Source: Erysipelotrichaceae bacterium (lineage in GTDB: Bacteria > Bacillota_I > Bacilli_A > Erysipelotrichales > Erysipelotrichaceae). From it: a stretch of 48,550 nucleotides of DNA. Position 1 is the first letter of the stretch; the number at the start of each line of letters is the position of its first letter. Positions 32,515 through 40,871 of this stretch are shown here, piece by piece. Under the pieces are notes generated by a model. The model was not told where the DNA came from and ran no database searches. It saw only the letters and a program-made list of their open reading frames with translations. The position numbers were made by a program, and so were the translations under genes. The DNA lies in contig JAFYHQ010000044.1 of the NCBI GenBank assembly GCA_017539105.1, positions 1-48,550 of the forward strand, read 5' to 3'.

Positions 32515-33414
32515 TTACGGTTCGATCGGTGTCATTCTGACTCTGCTGACGCCTTTGTCGTTGTATACCTCAAAAGAATAACGCAACACTTTGTTACCCT
32601 CGCTGATCGTCACTTTGGTCGTTCCATATTTATGCGCATAGATATAGACCGTACCTTCTTCCAGCGAACTGACCTGAACCTGACAGATGCTTTCATCTGC
32701 CACCTCGACAATGGGCTCCGTTTCAAAAACCGGATGATCCGGAAGATAGTCCACCACCTGCAAATCGACTTGCGGAAGCATCATCGCCAGAACAACGATC
32801 GTTATCACAGGAATCAGGATACCGATGATCCTTTGTTTCCAATCGGATAGGAATGCCAGTACATAAAGGATGGTCTGCAGGATGCAGAACAGTACCGTTA
32901 CAAGCAGATACGGGAAATTCTGTAAGCATTGTCTTCCGGCTTCAATGATCGTATAGCCAAGGAAAGCCAGGACCGGTGAAAGGATCAGCAGACTCAGCCA
33001 GTTCTTCTTGCCGATGTACCAGCCGATATATGCCATCGGGAATGTCAGCAGTGTCCAGATAAACCAGTAGAAATAGTAACGGAAAATACCCCAGCCCTGC
33101 CAGTTGAAAGGTACCTGAAACAGATAGATCAGAGGCTGGCTGATCAAAAAGAAGACGAATGTCTTTAGTGCGGACTCCAAAGGTTTCTTGCAGTTGGCCA
33201 TAATGATGACCGCAAAAAAGATCCATGCCTCCATATAGACCCCCATGCGCCGGAAAGAGGTATCCTTGAACACAGGCAGGATCAGAAAAACCGAAGTCAG
33301 GATCGCTGTACCGATCGCATAAAGGATCACGACAGGCCAGCTCATATTGAGACCGCCAAAGATCTTGTTGATCAGATTTCCTGTATTTCTTTCTTTATTC
33401 CCATTCATATTCAT
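32515..33414 (-). CDS. Hypothetical membrane protein with C-terminal soluble domain
   Basis: A 299-residue protein with about seven to eight hydrophobic segments between residues 25 and 215 (for example SWPVVILYAIGTAIL and YLLVTVLFCILQTILYVLAF). An ~80-residue C-terminal domain follows the last one: ICQVQVSSLEEGTVYIYAHKYGTTKVTISEGNK. Its repeat of G-T and short strands looks like a bacterial Ig-like (Big_2) fold, probably outside the membrane. GGAG ribosome site. Function unknown. Confidence 0.65.
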   Translation of the reverse strand: MNMNGNKERNTGNLINKIFGGLNMSWPVVILYAIGTAILTSVFLILPVFKDTSFRRMGVYMEAWIFFAVIIMANCKKPLESALKTFVFFLISQPLIYLFQVPFNWQGWGIFRYYFYWFIWTLLTFPMAYIGWYIGKKNWLSLLILSPVLAFLGYTIIEAGRQCLQNFPYLLVTVLFCILQTILYVLAFLSDWKQRIIGILIPVITIVVLAMMLPQVDLQVVDYLPDHPVFETEPIVEVADESICQVQVSSLEEGTVYIYAHKYGTTKVTISEGNKVLRYSFEVYNDKGVSRVRMTPIEP

Positions 33415-33431
33415 CTCCTTATAGACAAGGT

Positions 33432-33770
33432 CTATCCTCGTTTTTCTTCTCTTAATGGCTGTTCCCAGAATACGGTCGCACCGTTTTCTTTTGTCAGTTC
33501 GTCAATCACTTTCTGCAGATTCTCCAGATATACTGCTTCTTTCTTTTTGGATCTTCTGCCTTTCCCATTGTACAGTTCTTTTTCAAAATAAGCATCATAG
33601 GATACGGCATAATCTTCTTCATCCCGATGCGGAAAGAAAGTGACGGCAGCCTTATATATTATATTGCCTGCTTCCGAATCGCTGATCAGTATCACCAGTG
33701 CAGCATTACGCTGAATACCGGAAAACGAAGCATCCGCTTTATAATATCGTTCATACACATTGATCACCAT
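33432..33770 (-). CDS. Hypothetical protein (112 residues)
   Basis: Not recognised. Small soluble protein (NVYERYYKADASFSGIQRNA ... LENLQKVIDELTKENGATVFWEQ). A strong GGAGGACATTGT ribosome site, 11 nt after the pyrophosphatase stop, supports real expression. Confidence 0.6.
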   Translation of the reverse strand: MVINVYERYYKADASFSGIQRNAALVILISDSEAGNIIYKAAVTFFPHRDEEDYAVSYDAYFEKELYNGKGRRSKKKEAVYLENLQKVIDELTKENGATVFWEQPLREEKRG

Positions 33771-33781
33771 ACAATGTCCTC

Positions 33782-34117
33782 CTACTGCCTCAGCAGCATT
33801 CCTTCGAAATATCTTTCCTGGAAATCGATCGCTTCCAGGATCTCTTCATCCGTATATTCTTTTCCATCCAAGGAAACGATCCATTTGTCCTCACTGTCAT
33901 TCGTGCGATGATAGACAGCAATCACTTTTCCTTCGAATGTCTCTAACGGTTCACCGGCACCAAGCACATAGACATCCTGTTCCTCGCCGTCATCAGCAAA
34001 GATCCCATCGACATAGCCGTAATTGATCGGATAGATCAGATCCGGATAATCGGGATGGGCACTGCCCATCGGGCGATCGATCGTACCTTTGACAAAAGAA
34101 CCGATGATATGATTCAT
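33782..34117 (-). CDS. Inorganic-pyrophosphatase-family protein, short form
   Basis: A 111-residue protein with the soluble family I pyrophosphatase core: VKGTIDRPMGSAHPDYPDLIYPINYGYVDG-type start, then DGEEQDVYVLGAGEPL (the D-x-x-D-x-D-like metal loop, here with a changed pattern) and VIAVYHRTNDSEDKWIV. Normal family I enzymes are about 170 residues, so this is the compact variant seen in Clostridia and relatives, and activity is uncertain. ATG 34117 has AAAGGAG 7 nt upstream; ATG 34123 is too close to it. Its start overlaps the region of the GNAT stop at 34120. Confidence 0.78.
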   Translation of the reverse strand: MNHIIGSFVKGTIDRPMGSAHPDYPDLIYPINYGYVDGIFADDGEEQDVYVLGAGEPLETFEGKVIAVYHRTNDSEDKWIVSLDGKEYTDEEILEAIDFQERYFEGMLLRQ

Positions 34118-34119
34118 GT

Positions 34120-34572
34120 TCATTCTCCTTTCGGGATATCGGGAATCAGGCTTCTGTTGCGATAATTGATGTTCGTTCTAAGAGAATAACCCTGTTCCTC
34201 CCAGAAGGCATTGGCAGCATCATTGTCTTTAAAAACAAGCCCGAAAATCTTACAGATCCCTTCGTTCTTCAAAGCCTCTTCCGCAAGAGAAAGCAGATGA
34301 GCGGCAACTCCCATGCGACGATAATCCGGATCGACACACAGATGATGAATGATCCCTCTTCGTCCGTCATGACCTGCAAGGATCACTCCGATGATTCTGC
34401 CTTTGTTTACCACAACGAAACAGGTATCCGGATTGCGTTTCAGATAACGAAAAAATCCCTCTCTGCTGTCATCGATCGGATTCATGGCTCTTCTGGTCTC
34501 ATCCGTCTGATTCCATAACGCATAGATCTCATCGTAATCTTCGTATGATGCTTTCCTGTATTCCGGATCCAT
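34120..34572 (-). CDS. GNAT N-acetyltransferase (RimI-like)
   Basis: A 150-residue GNAT: RRGIIHHLCVDPDYRRMGVAAHLL (R-R-M-G-V-A loop), then KIFGLVFKDNDAANAFWEEQGY. AGAGAG site upstream. It is directly followed by the short pyrophosphatase. Substrate unknown. Confidence 0.88.
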   Translation of the reverse strand: MDPEYRKASYEDYDEIYALWNQTDETRRAMNPIDDSREGFFRYLKRNPDTCFVVVNKGRIIGVILAGHDGRRGIIHHLCVDPDYRRMGVAAHLLSLAEEALKNEGICKIFGLVFKDNDAANAFWEEQGYSLRTNINYRNRSLIPDIPKGE

Positions 34573-34589
34573 AAGTCATCTCTCTTTCA

Positions 34590-35507
34590 TCAGTGACCGG
34601 AAATGAAATCTGCGATATCACCGATCACTTCTTCATCGATGTGCTGTTCGACGCTGTATTCTTTCGATGCTTTTGTAATATCGTTATAGATCCCCGGCAC
34701 AAAACAGTGATTCAGTTCAGGATACAGTTTGTATATTGTATTCTTTCGATCTGCCAGCTGTTCCTGGAACTGCGTATAATCCACATCGACCAATACCTGA
34801 AAATCTTTCCCGCCCTGCATGATCAGCACAGGTTTTGTGTTTTCCAGAAGATAATCAGCTGCAGTCTTCTGCCCCATTTCTTTGAAATAATACAGGCTCA
34901 TATTTCCTGCGAATTTCTGCTTTTTCGCTTCTTCGTCGCTTATCTGGTAAAGATTTCTGAATTTCTTTGAATATGTCTTATATTCCAGATTGATGATCCA
35001 CTTCAGCAACGGATTTTTATAATCAGCCTGTTTGAGCTGCCTAAGAACGATCTCTTCCAGACGGCAAGGCGTTCCCGCCAGCAGGACTAGTCCCCTGACG
35101 TCTCCGCCCTCCGCATCGATCCTTGGCGCCAGCATCGCACCCATGCTGTGGCCAAGAATATAGATCCTGTCATGGTCGATCTTGTCATCCTTCTTCAGCA
35201 TTTCGATTGCCAGCAAGGCATCTTCGATCGTTTCTTCTTTTACCGTAACATCTTTCAGTTTTGCCATTTTCTTTCCATAGACGAAAGTACGTTTGTCATA
35301 ACGCAAGGATGCGATCCCCTGTTTCGCCAGACCTTCTGCCAGATCCTTAAACGGCGTCAGTTTCATGACTTTTTCATCCATGTTGCTTGGACCGGATCCG
35401 TGAACCATCACGACAGCCGGAACCGGTTCTGACAAGCCATCAGGAAGCGTCAGTTCGCCATTCAAGGGATACTCTGTTCCTGTGCCAATGATCATCTTTT
35501 CTTTCAT
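34590..35507 (-). CDS. Alpha/beta hydrolase (dienelactone-hydrolase/prolyl-oligopeptidase-like)
   Basis: A 305-residue serine hydrolase. Oxyanion motif VMVHGSGPSNMDE, nucleophile elbow ILGHSMGAMLA (Ser), acid IMQGGKDFQV (Asp), histidine PELNHCFVPG. No signal peptide, so cytoplasmic. The frame is open to 35555; ATG 35507 (MKEKMIIGTG) was chosen for its GAGGT site 8 nt upstream. Likely an esterase or peptidase; substrate unknown. Confidence 0.88.
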   Translation of the reverse strand: MKEKMIIGTGTEYPLNGELTLPDGLSEPVPAVVMVHGSGPSNMDEKVMKLTPFKDLAEGLAKQGIASLRYDKRTFVYGKKMAKLKDVTVKEETIEDALLAIEMLKKDDKIDHDRIYILGHSMGAMLAPRIDAEGGDVRGLVLLAGTPCRLEEIVLRQLKQADYKNPLLKWIINLEYKTYSKKFRNLYQISDEEAKKQKFAGNMSLYYFKEMGQKTAADYLLENTKPVLIMQGGKDFQVLVDVDYTQFQEQLADRKNTIYKLYPELNHCFVPGIYNDITKASKEYSVEQHIDEEVIGDIADFISGH

Positions 35508-35545
35508 CGCAGATACCTCATCATTCTTTTGTCTATTGTTTATTT

Positions 35546-36376
35546 CTATTCCCACATACCGTTGTCATGCAGCCATGCGACAGACTTCTGCAAGGCAGCG
35601 ATCGTCTTGGTTTCCAATACGCAGCGGGCGTTCCTTCTTTTCGCCAGTTCCAGGCGTTCTTTCAGATCGATCGTTCCATCTCCCAGAGCCTGATGGTTTT
35701 TCGGCGGATCTTCCGTTCCATCATGGATATGGAAATGATACAGATGATCCTGATGTTCCATAAGATACGGGAGATCTTTTTCATGTGTGGCTTTGGAATG
35801 ACCGATATCCCAGGTCAGTCCGAAATGCGGACTTTCCAGCAGTAGTTCGATCGCTCTTTTTTCATAATCGCGGAAACCGTCGGTATTCTCGACAGCGATC
35901 ATGATTTCATCGTTTCCGATCCATTCATCGCACATGCTACGGAACGCAATGAAAGACTTCAGATACGTATCCATATCACGCTCATACAACGGAATGATCC
36001 GATCCGGCAGAGTCACGTTAATGCCGTGATTCATGTGCATATTCAAAGTGACAGGCTGTTTCGGATCGCCATATCTGTCTCTTAATGGAACAAGCTTTTT
36101 CACGGCATTTATTGTACGTCGTACCGTTTCCCGGTATGCTTTCGCAATCATCGGATTGAAACTTGCGATATCCAGATTCTCATCCAGGTGGATCGTGTAA
36201 TATATGCCTGTTTCATCAGCGATACGGAAAAGATGATCTGTCTGTTCCAGTTGTTTCAGCTGATATTCCGGAAAGCTCATATTCAGTTCCACGAATTGCA
36301 GACCGAGACGTTGGCATAGTTTCGCGTTGTCTTCCAGAGACTTGTTTTCAATCAAAGTAGGCATTCCATACTGCAT
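35546..36376 (-). CDS. Xylose-isomerase-like TIM-barrel protein (AP endonuclease 2 fold)
   Basis: A 276-residue TIM barrel. Typical strand ends with metal/substrate residues: FVELNMSFP, YTIHLDENLD, LNMHMNHG, IMIAVENTDG (Glu), GLTWDIGHSKAT (Asp/His), YHFHIHDG (His) and VLETKT (Glu). These are the sites of sugar isomerases/epimerases and endonuclease IV. A sugar epimerase/isomerase role is more likely than DNA repair. AAGGAG ribosome site; an extended -10 lies upstream. Confidence 0.84.
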   Translation of the reverse strand: MQYGMPTLIENKSLEDNAKLCQRLGLQFVELNMSFPEYQLKQLEQTDHLFRIADETGIYYTIHLDENLDIASFNPMIAKAYRETVRRTINAVKKLVPLRDRYGDPKQPVTLNMHMNHGINVTLPDRIIPLYERDMDTYLKSFIAFRSMCDEWIGNDEIMIAVENTDGFRDYEKRAIELLLESPHFGLTWDIGHSKATHEKDLPYLMEHQDHLYHFHIHDGTEDPPKNHQALGDGTIDLKERLELAKRRNARCVLETKTIAALQKSVAWLHDNGMWE

Positions 36377-36409
36377 CCGGCGATCTCCTTACGATTCTTA
36401 TCAATCATT

Positions 36410-36418
36410 ATTATATCA
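36410..36418 (-). promoter_or_regulatory. Extended -10 promoter of the TIM-barrel gene
   Basis: TGATATAAT on the minus strand, about 33 nt before the ATG at 36376. No clear -35, as is usual for TGn-extended -10 promoters. Confidence 0.55.
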
Positions 36419-36454
36419 GTAACCTTGTTCAGGTATGCAGTCATTCCGATCATA

Positions 36455-36485
36455 GAAAAAGGAACGATTTCCATCATTCGTCCCT
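36455..36485 (-). terminator. Terminator after the DUF3795-GNAT gene
   Basis: AGGGACGA / TCGTTCCT stem (one G-U pair), ten-base loop, T5 run on the minus strand, 29 nt past the stop at 36514. Confidence 0.7.
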
Positions 36486-36513
36486 GTTTAGTCTTTATTT
36501 TTTCTATATCATC

Positions 36514-37566
36514 TCAAGATCGCTTCCCGACCGTACAAAGCTTTCCTCTTAAGATGTAACCGATCTTCTCATAGCACGCATTGGACGCGACATAATCCGC
36601 ATCGGTATACAAGATAGGCAGATATCCCGCTTCTTTGACAATCTTCGTTACATAGTAAACCAGATTCTCCGCATAGTGTTTCCTGCGGTCTTCCTGACGC
36701 GTATATACCAGCCCGATGGAAGCCATATCCTCATCAGGACGGTAGTTGCAGCTGGCGACATACTTGCCTTCTTCATTCTTCCAAAGAAATAAAGAACCGT
36801 TCCTGATTCCTTCCTCTGCCGCCCTGCGATAGGAATCGAGACTCTGTTTATCCAGATCGATTTCATTGTGGAACAGATCCATGAATTCTACCAACGTATC
36901 AACATCCTCCATCGTGCAACGATGCGCATGTCCATTGGCTTTATCTTCAGGCTCGACGGGATCCGGACAATCATAAGCGAACATATTGGTTCTGATCGAT
37001 AACGTCTTCCCTTCTTTCGCGGCTCTTTGAATGAAGTATTCCGCTAGATCATACTTCAGATTATATGTGTGCTCCTCGAAAGGACAGTAACTGACAGCAA
37101 GACTGTAGGCTTTTTCTTTTTCTTCATCAGTCGCATCATCGGCAGTCCAGATCCAGACCGGGAACGGAGGCATGCTCAAACAGAGGATCAGACGCTCATG
37201 GTCGCTCAATAATACCTGGCATTCACCGCCCATGATCCGATTCAAAACAGAGAATGTGTATCTGTCATTCTCTAACAGCTTATGATCCCGTTCATCCACA
37301 AAATGATCCATACCCGATTCCCTCCGTTTCCGCAGGCGCTGATATGCTTCCTGATGACTTTGAGATTCTTCAAAGAATCCTTTCATCATTTCACATGGAA
37401 AAACGTCGCATTGCCCGCAATCATCGATATTCTTCTCTCTGCAGCAATTCACAGGCGGACAGATATCGTCTTTCCATTCCGTCAGTCTGCAGGACGGACA
37501 AGTCTTATTCAGGTAATCGGGACATGCTGAACAATCCACGCCGCAGTAAGCGATCATGTCTTTCAT
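36514..37566 (-). CDS. DUF3795 Cys-rich domain fused to a GNAT acetyltransferase
   Basis: A 350-residue fusion. Residues 1-70 form a DUF3795-type cysteine-rich module (YCGVDCSACPDYL, TCPSC, CPPVNCC, CGQCDVFPCEMMKGF) with at least twelve Cys, likely to bind Zn or Fe-S. A linker region (70-200) follows, then a C-terminal GNAT domain (about 200-350): YVASCNYRPDEDMASIGLVY, YTRQEDRRKHYAENLVYYVT (the CoA loop R-R-K-H-Y-A is degenerate), and ASNACYEKIGY. The start at 37566 forms an ATGA overlap with the preceding gene. ATG 37581 is an alternative. Fusion suggests metal- or redox-controlled acetylation (inference). Confidence 0.78.
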   Translation of the reverse strand: MKDMIAYCGVDCSACPDYLNKTCPSCRLTEWKDDICPPVNCCREKNIDDCGQCDVFPCEMMKGFFEESQSHQEAYQRLRKRRESGMDHFVDERDHKLLENDRYTFSVLNRIMGGECQVLLSDHERLILCLSMPPFPVWIWTADDATDEEKEKAYSLAVSYCPFEEHTYNLKYDLAEYFIQRAAKEGKTLSIRTNMFAYDCPDPVEPEDKANGHAHRCTMEDVDTLVEFMDLFHNEIDLDKQSLDSYRRAAEEGIRNGSLFLWKNEEGKYVASCNYRPDEDMASIGLVYTRQEDRRKHYAENLVYYVTKIVKEAGYLPILYTDADYVASNACYEKIGYILRGKLCTVGKRS

Positions 37567-37997
37567 TCTTTGTCTACCCATGCAATGATTTCCAGTTCAT
37601 CATTGCCCCTGGAACCATCATAATAGTTCACATCGCAGCAGATCCCGGTCATTCTGACCAGCAGCCGATCACCATCGCGATCAAGGATCTCAAGCCTGTT
37701 GTCATAAGTCAGATTGTGCTCGCAGTAATAGAAGTTGGCTCCGTTGTCTTCGTTATCCTTGTTTTCAAAGATGGCGCCGACCTGAAGCATCGCCTCATCA
37801 GACAATGGAAAAGACAGTTCCCAGGAGGGTTCCTGTTCGAGATATGCCGTATCCTCATGAAGATCGGTGCCTTCTTCAAAGCTCATTTCAATCACAAGAT
37901 CATCATGCCAGATGCTCCAGACAGCGCTTTGCAAAGGATAATGCTCCTCTCCGCAGAATCGTTTCAGTATCAGAATATTCAAATGATTCGTATCCAT
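37563..37997 (-). CDS. Hypothetical protein (144 residues)
   Basis: Not recognised. A soluble acidic protein, rich in Trp/Tyr and Asp/Glu (AVWSIWHDDLVIEMSFEEGT, GANFYYCEHNLTYDNRLEIL, ending ELEIIAWVDKE); it looks like an all-beta domain. No Shine-Dalgarno: TACAAT with an upstream TG lies 6 nt before the ATG. Coupled by ATGA to the DUF3795-GNAT gene. Divergent from the glycosidase gene. Confidence 0.65.
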   Translation of the reverse strand: MDTNHLNILILKRFCGEEHYPLQSAVWSIWHDDLVIEMSFEEGTDLHEDTAYLEQEPSWELSFPLSDEAMLQVGAIFENKDNEDNGANFYYCEHNLTYDNRLEILDRDGDRLLVRMTGICCDVNYYDGSRGNDELEIIAWVDKE

Positions 37998-38003
37998 GTC
38001 TAT

Positions 38004-38012
38004 ATTGTAACA
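38004..38012 (-). promoter_or_regulatory. Extended -10 directly before the start codon at 37997
   Basis: TGTTACAAT on the minus strand; TACAAT ends 6 nt before the ATG, so the predicted +1 falls at the start codon (leaderless mRNA). Confidence 0.5.
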
Positions 38013-38075
38013 AGTTATTTGCTATGAACGATAGAACTATTTGTTAGACTCTAATTCGAATTTAACCTGTAGTAT

Positions 38076-38081
38076 CATAAT
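38076..38081 (+). promoter_or_regulatory. -10-like hexamer 7 nt before the glycosidase start
   Basis: CATAAT, then seven bases, then ATG. An overlapping TATCAT (38073-38078) is an alternative. No clear -35 and no Shine-Dalgarno. Confidence 0.35.
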
Positions 38082-38088
38082 ATTAACG

Positions 38089-39423
38089 ATGCGTTCCGAA
38101 ATTCATCATTTCACTCTTGCAGACTCTTCTCATCTTAATGTCCAATCCGTTCATTTGGATCGTTTTTCTGACTTGCAGTTCCTGCATCCTTCCTTCGATT
38201 CTGCGGGCTTTCATAAGCTCTGCGATCTCTACCGCGACTACATCATTCCCAAGTATTCTTTTGCCTTCGGGACCCTGGTTCATTTCTATCTTCCGGAAGA
38301 CATGGATCTTCCTTTTCCTGATTGCGATGAATGTTACGGGACCATCTTAGATAAAACCGTTCTATGCAATATCCTATTTCATAAACACGTTCATTTCAGA
38401 AACAATGATCCGGTCTTCGATGATCCGCAAGTGAAGCTCATATTTCAAGCCTTGCAGGAACGAAACTGCTTGCGCATCGCCAAAGGCATACGAAGCACCC
38501 TGTCTTTTCTTCCTGTATCCAAGACCATAGGTTTCTTAAGCCAAAACAATAACAATGCTTCACTCAAAGTCAATGCCAGTTTCTTTATCATGGATCTTTT
38601 CGATCTGGGAAGCATCTATGATCAGATCGGAACTCCTTTCGGACTCTGTGTCAAAGACGGAACGATCCTGCAGCCGCCTCTGTTCGATCGGGAGGTCCTG
38701 ACTGTAAAAGAGAATAAAGTCAGTGTCACAGACATTTCTTTGAAGCAGCTGGAAATCATCCTGGATGGCTTTTCCTACAGGGATGGCAGGAACGCGTCCT
38801 TCTTAAGCAGACCCCAATACAGAAGAAGTCCTTCCGGTGGTTTTGATATCGTGATCGTGAATGAAAAAATCGTCGCTTACAAGGAAGGTGGGAACTGCGA
38901 AATCCCTTCTTCCGGTTTTGTCCTGCATCTGGATCGGAAGATCGCTATCAAAGAAACATCTGTGACCTATCGAGGCCTGGAAGATCTCTCTTTTGCGATA
39001 CAGGTCGGCAACAGTGTCGTTCGTAATGGAAAGATGACGCAATGCTTTCTCTCCCCTTTTTATAAGCTCTTACAGTTCTGGAAAACCTCTTATCCTCCAT
39101 CTATGTATCCTCATGATTATCACACGGACAGAGCCCCAAGAATCGTTCTGGGAGCGGATATCGACGATAAGCCGATGCTGCTGTGGCTGGAAGGCGCTGC
39201 AAAATTCGGGCACGATCCGCATACAGACAGTGTCGGAGCTTCTTTGAGCGAAACAGCAGAGATCTGCAAAGAACTGGGAATGTTTAACGGAATCCATCTG
39301 GATGGCGGAGGATCCGCACAGATCCTGATAAACGGTCAAAGGGAACTGAAGATCTCCGATCGGAAGAAAGAAGATCTCGAAGAAAACGAAAGAGCCATTC
39401 CACTGGCTCTCTATGTTCTATAA
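38089..39423 (+). CDS. Phosphodiester glycosidase (NAGPA) family protein
   Basis: A 444-residue plus-strand gene. The second half carries the NAGPA domain: SLKVNASFFIMDLFDLG (VNxxFF), GTPFGLCVKDGTI, RAPRIVLGADIDDKPMLLWLEG, and the hallmark NGIHLDGGGSAQILINGQ. The family cleaves sugar-phosphodiester bonds; in bacteria it is linked to exopolysaccharide or wall polymers. No signal peptide is visible, and the first ~130 residues are not recognised. The frame extends to a TTG at 38041. ATG 38089 has no ribosome site but a CATAAT 7 nt upstream, so a leaderless start is likely. Isolated between minus-strand genes. Confidence 0.85.
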   Translation: MRSEIHHFTLADSSHLNVQSVHLDRFSDLQFLHPSFDSAGFHKLCDLYRDYIIPKYSFAFGTLVHFYLPEDMDLPFPDCDECYGTILDKTVLCNILFHKHVHFRNNDPVFDDPQVKLIFQALQERNCLRIAKGIRSTLSFLPVSKTIGFLSQNNNNASLKVNASFFIMDLFDLGSIYDQIGTPFGLCVKDGTILQPPLFDREVLTVKENKVSVTDISLKQLEIILDGFSYRDGRNASFLSRPQYRRSPSGGFDIVIVNEKIVAYKEGGNCEIPSSGFVLHLDRKIAIKETSVTYRGLEDLSFAIQVGNSVVRNGKMTQCFLSPFYKLLQFWKTSYPPSMYPHDYHTDRAPRIVLGADIDDKPMLLWLEGAAKFGHDPHTDSVGASLSETAEICKELGMFNGIHLDGGGSAQILINGQRELKISDRKKEDLEENERAIPLALYVL

Positions 39424-39425
39424 TC

Positions 39426-39456
39426 AAAAAAACAGATGGTTATGCATCCCATCTGT
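39426..39456 (-). terminator. Terminator of the small membrane protein gene
   Basis: ACAGATGG / CCATCTGT perfect 8-bp stem followed by T7 on the minus strand. It includes the stop codon of the small gene. The plus-strand glycosidase gene ends just before it. Confidence 0.8.
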
Positions 39457-39616
39457 CGTTCGTATCATCGTTGTCTTCGATACCGAGTTTTTTCATATGC
39501 TGCTTGCCAAACAGGTTTGCCACTCCATATCCGACATGACCATTCTTAGCAAGCACGATTCCAAACAGAAAACCCAGAACCGCAAAGACCAGAATAATCA
39601 ATAAAGCGATTGACAT
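39440..39616 (-). CDS. Small single-span membrane protein (58 residues)
   Basis: MSIALLIILVFAVLGFLFGI... begins with one strong membrane helix (residues 2-23) and continues with a short charged tail (NLFGKQHMKKLGIEDNDDTNDRWDA). AAGGAGGAG ribosome site 6 nt upstream and a terminator overlapping its stop support a real gene. Not recognised. It is probably transcribed with the two lipoprotein genes upstream; a role at the membrane is all that can be said. Confidence 0.75.
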   Translation of the reverse strand: MSIALLIILVFAVLGFLFGIVLAKNGHVGYGVANLFGKQHMKKLGIEDNDDTNDRWDA

Positions 39617-39634
39617 ATATCTCCTCCTTTGTCG

Positions 39635-40309
39635 TTAATTCTGTCCTCTTGTCATGACAATATATCCGGATTCCTCTTCCGAGATCCAGATCTCACTGAT
39701 GAAATACTCGCGACCGGAAGAGTCATAGTACCGGTCTACCAAAACAACAGCGTCGTTTCCATAAAGAAGCAGATTATCGTTTTCATCAAAGCCGCCTTCA
39801 AATGGTTCATAGCCTGCATCGGCATCGCTCATCGGCCAGGACTCGTAGCCATCGTTGCCCAGTTCCGGATGTAGGACGATGATCAGCGTATCCTTGTCAT
39901 AATCGATACTGACATCCGCATGGCCCAGTTCATCATAGTACTTGCTGGAACTGTCATAGCGGAACAGAAGATTGTATTTCCAGGAACCTACGGCATTGCT
40001 CAGCGTTGGATAGTAGGCATCCTCAGGCGGTCCGTAATACATGAAGTCCATAAAGAAATCAAAATCTTCGAAAGTGACTTCATCGGAATACGTGAAATCC
40101 TGGATCCCCTGCGGGACATCATCTGCCGGATCATCATATTCACCCGGGAATGCATTGCCGCCCTGATCAGCCGGAGCGGTGTAATCTGAGTCGATGATGA
40201 CATTATCAAAGTCATTCGTTTCGACCGGAGCAGGCGCAGCCGATGACGAGGAACAGCCTGCAATCATCAGTGCGATCAGAGTGATCAGCAGAATGGTTGT
40301 TTTTTTCAT
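39635..40309 (-). CDS. Lipoprotein of unknown function (224 residues)
   Basis: Signal peptide with lipobox MIAGC (C19), then a Ser/Ala/Pro and Asp-rich linker, then a beta-rich, aromatic and very acidic domain (VTFEDFDFFMDFMYYGPPED; LLFRYDSSSKYYDELGHADV). AAGGAG ribosome site. It directly follows another lipoprotein (40316-40801), and the two are probably an operon with the small membrane protein. Function unknown. Confidence 0.75.
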   Translation of the reverse strand: MKKTTILLITLIALMIAGCSSSSAAPAPVETNDFDNVIIDSDYTAPADQGGNAFPGEYDDPADDVPQGIQDFTYSDEVTFEDFDFFMDFMYYGPPEDAYYPTLSNAVGSWKYNLLFRYDSSSKYYDELGHADVSIDYDKDTLIIVLHPELGNDGYESWPMSDADAGYEPFEGGFDENDNLLLYGNDAVVLVDRYYDSSGREYFISEIWISEEESGYIVMTRGQN

Positions 40310-40315
40310 ATATTG

Positions 40316-40801
40316 TTACTCCTTTTCAAATATGATACTAAAGAATTTATGATCTTCATGAATCAGCAACGGGATCCTTTCCGGAGTCACCATATCGGTG
40401 CCTACTGTCGCGGTAGAACCATCCTCGGAAGCGATACCGACATCGACGACGACTCTCTGATCGCCAATCGTGATTTCCAGTTCATGAGCGACATCATAAC
40501 GTACATCGACGCTGCCATTGGGCGGAAGATTTCCTGAAAGGAAGACATAGGTGCCTGTCTGTTCGCCGGATGGAAGACCGGTCAGTTGGCTTAATTCTTC
40601 ATCAAAGGAAATAACGATCGTTTTTCCATCTCCGTTGAAGGTCATCGTTCCATGCTCGGAAACGAAGATCCCATCATGCGGATCGGGAGCAGGCGTATCT
40701 GGCTCATAAGGCATGTTTCCGTCATCTCTGGGCCATGTACATGAGTTGCATAAGAACGCGATCGCAAACAGAATGATAAGTGTTTTTCGCAGTTTTTTCA
40801 T
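40316..40801 (-). CDS. Lipoprotein of unknown function (161 residues)
   Basis: Signal MKKLRKTLIILFAIAFLCNSC with lipobox C21, a Pro/Asp-rich linker (YEPDTPAPDPHDG), then a small beta domain (TMTFNGDGKTIVISFDEEL ... RVVVDVGIASEDGS). GGAGG ribosome site. Its first strands (GTMTFNGDG) resemble small extracellular beta-sheet lipoproteins of gut Firmicutes; no family is assigned. Confidence 0.75.
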   Translation of the reverse strand: MKKLRKTLIILFAIAFLCNSCTWPRDDGNMPYEPDTPAPDPHDGIFVSEHGTMTFNGDGKTIVISFDEELSQLTGLPSGEQTGTYVFLSGNLPPNGSVDVRYDVAHELEITIGDQRVVVDVGIASEDGSTATVGTDMVTPERIPLLIHEDHKFFSIIFEKE

Positions 40802-40855
40802 AAGAGCCTCCTAATTCAGGGTTCTTTCAATATGGATACAGATCTTCCTGTTTCC

Positions 40856-40864
40856 ATTTTAGCA
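40856..40864 (-). promoter_or_regulatory. Extended -10 promoter of the lipoprotein operon
   Basis: TGCTAAAAT on the minus strand, 54 nt before the ATG at 40801, in the gap after the DUF952 gene. No clear -35. Confidence 0.45.
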
Positions 40865-40871
40865 TATCCGT

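Noticed and set aside
37581..37581. Upstream ATG (37581) as start of the DUF3795-GNAT gene
   Set aside because: The ATGA overlap at 37566 gives normal coupling; the extra five residues add no conserved sequence.
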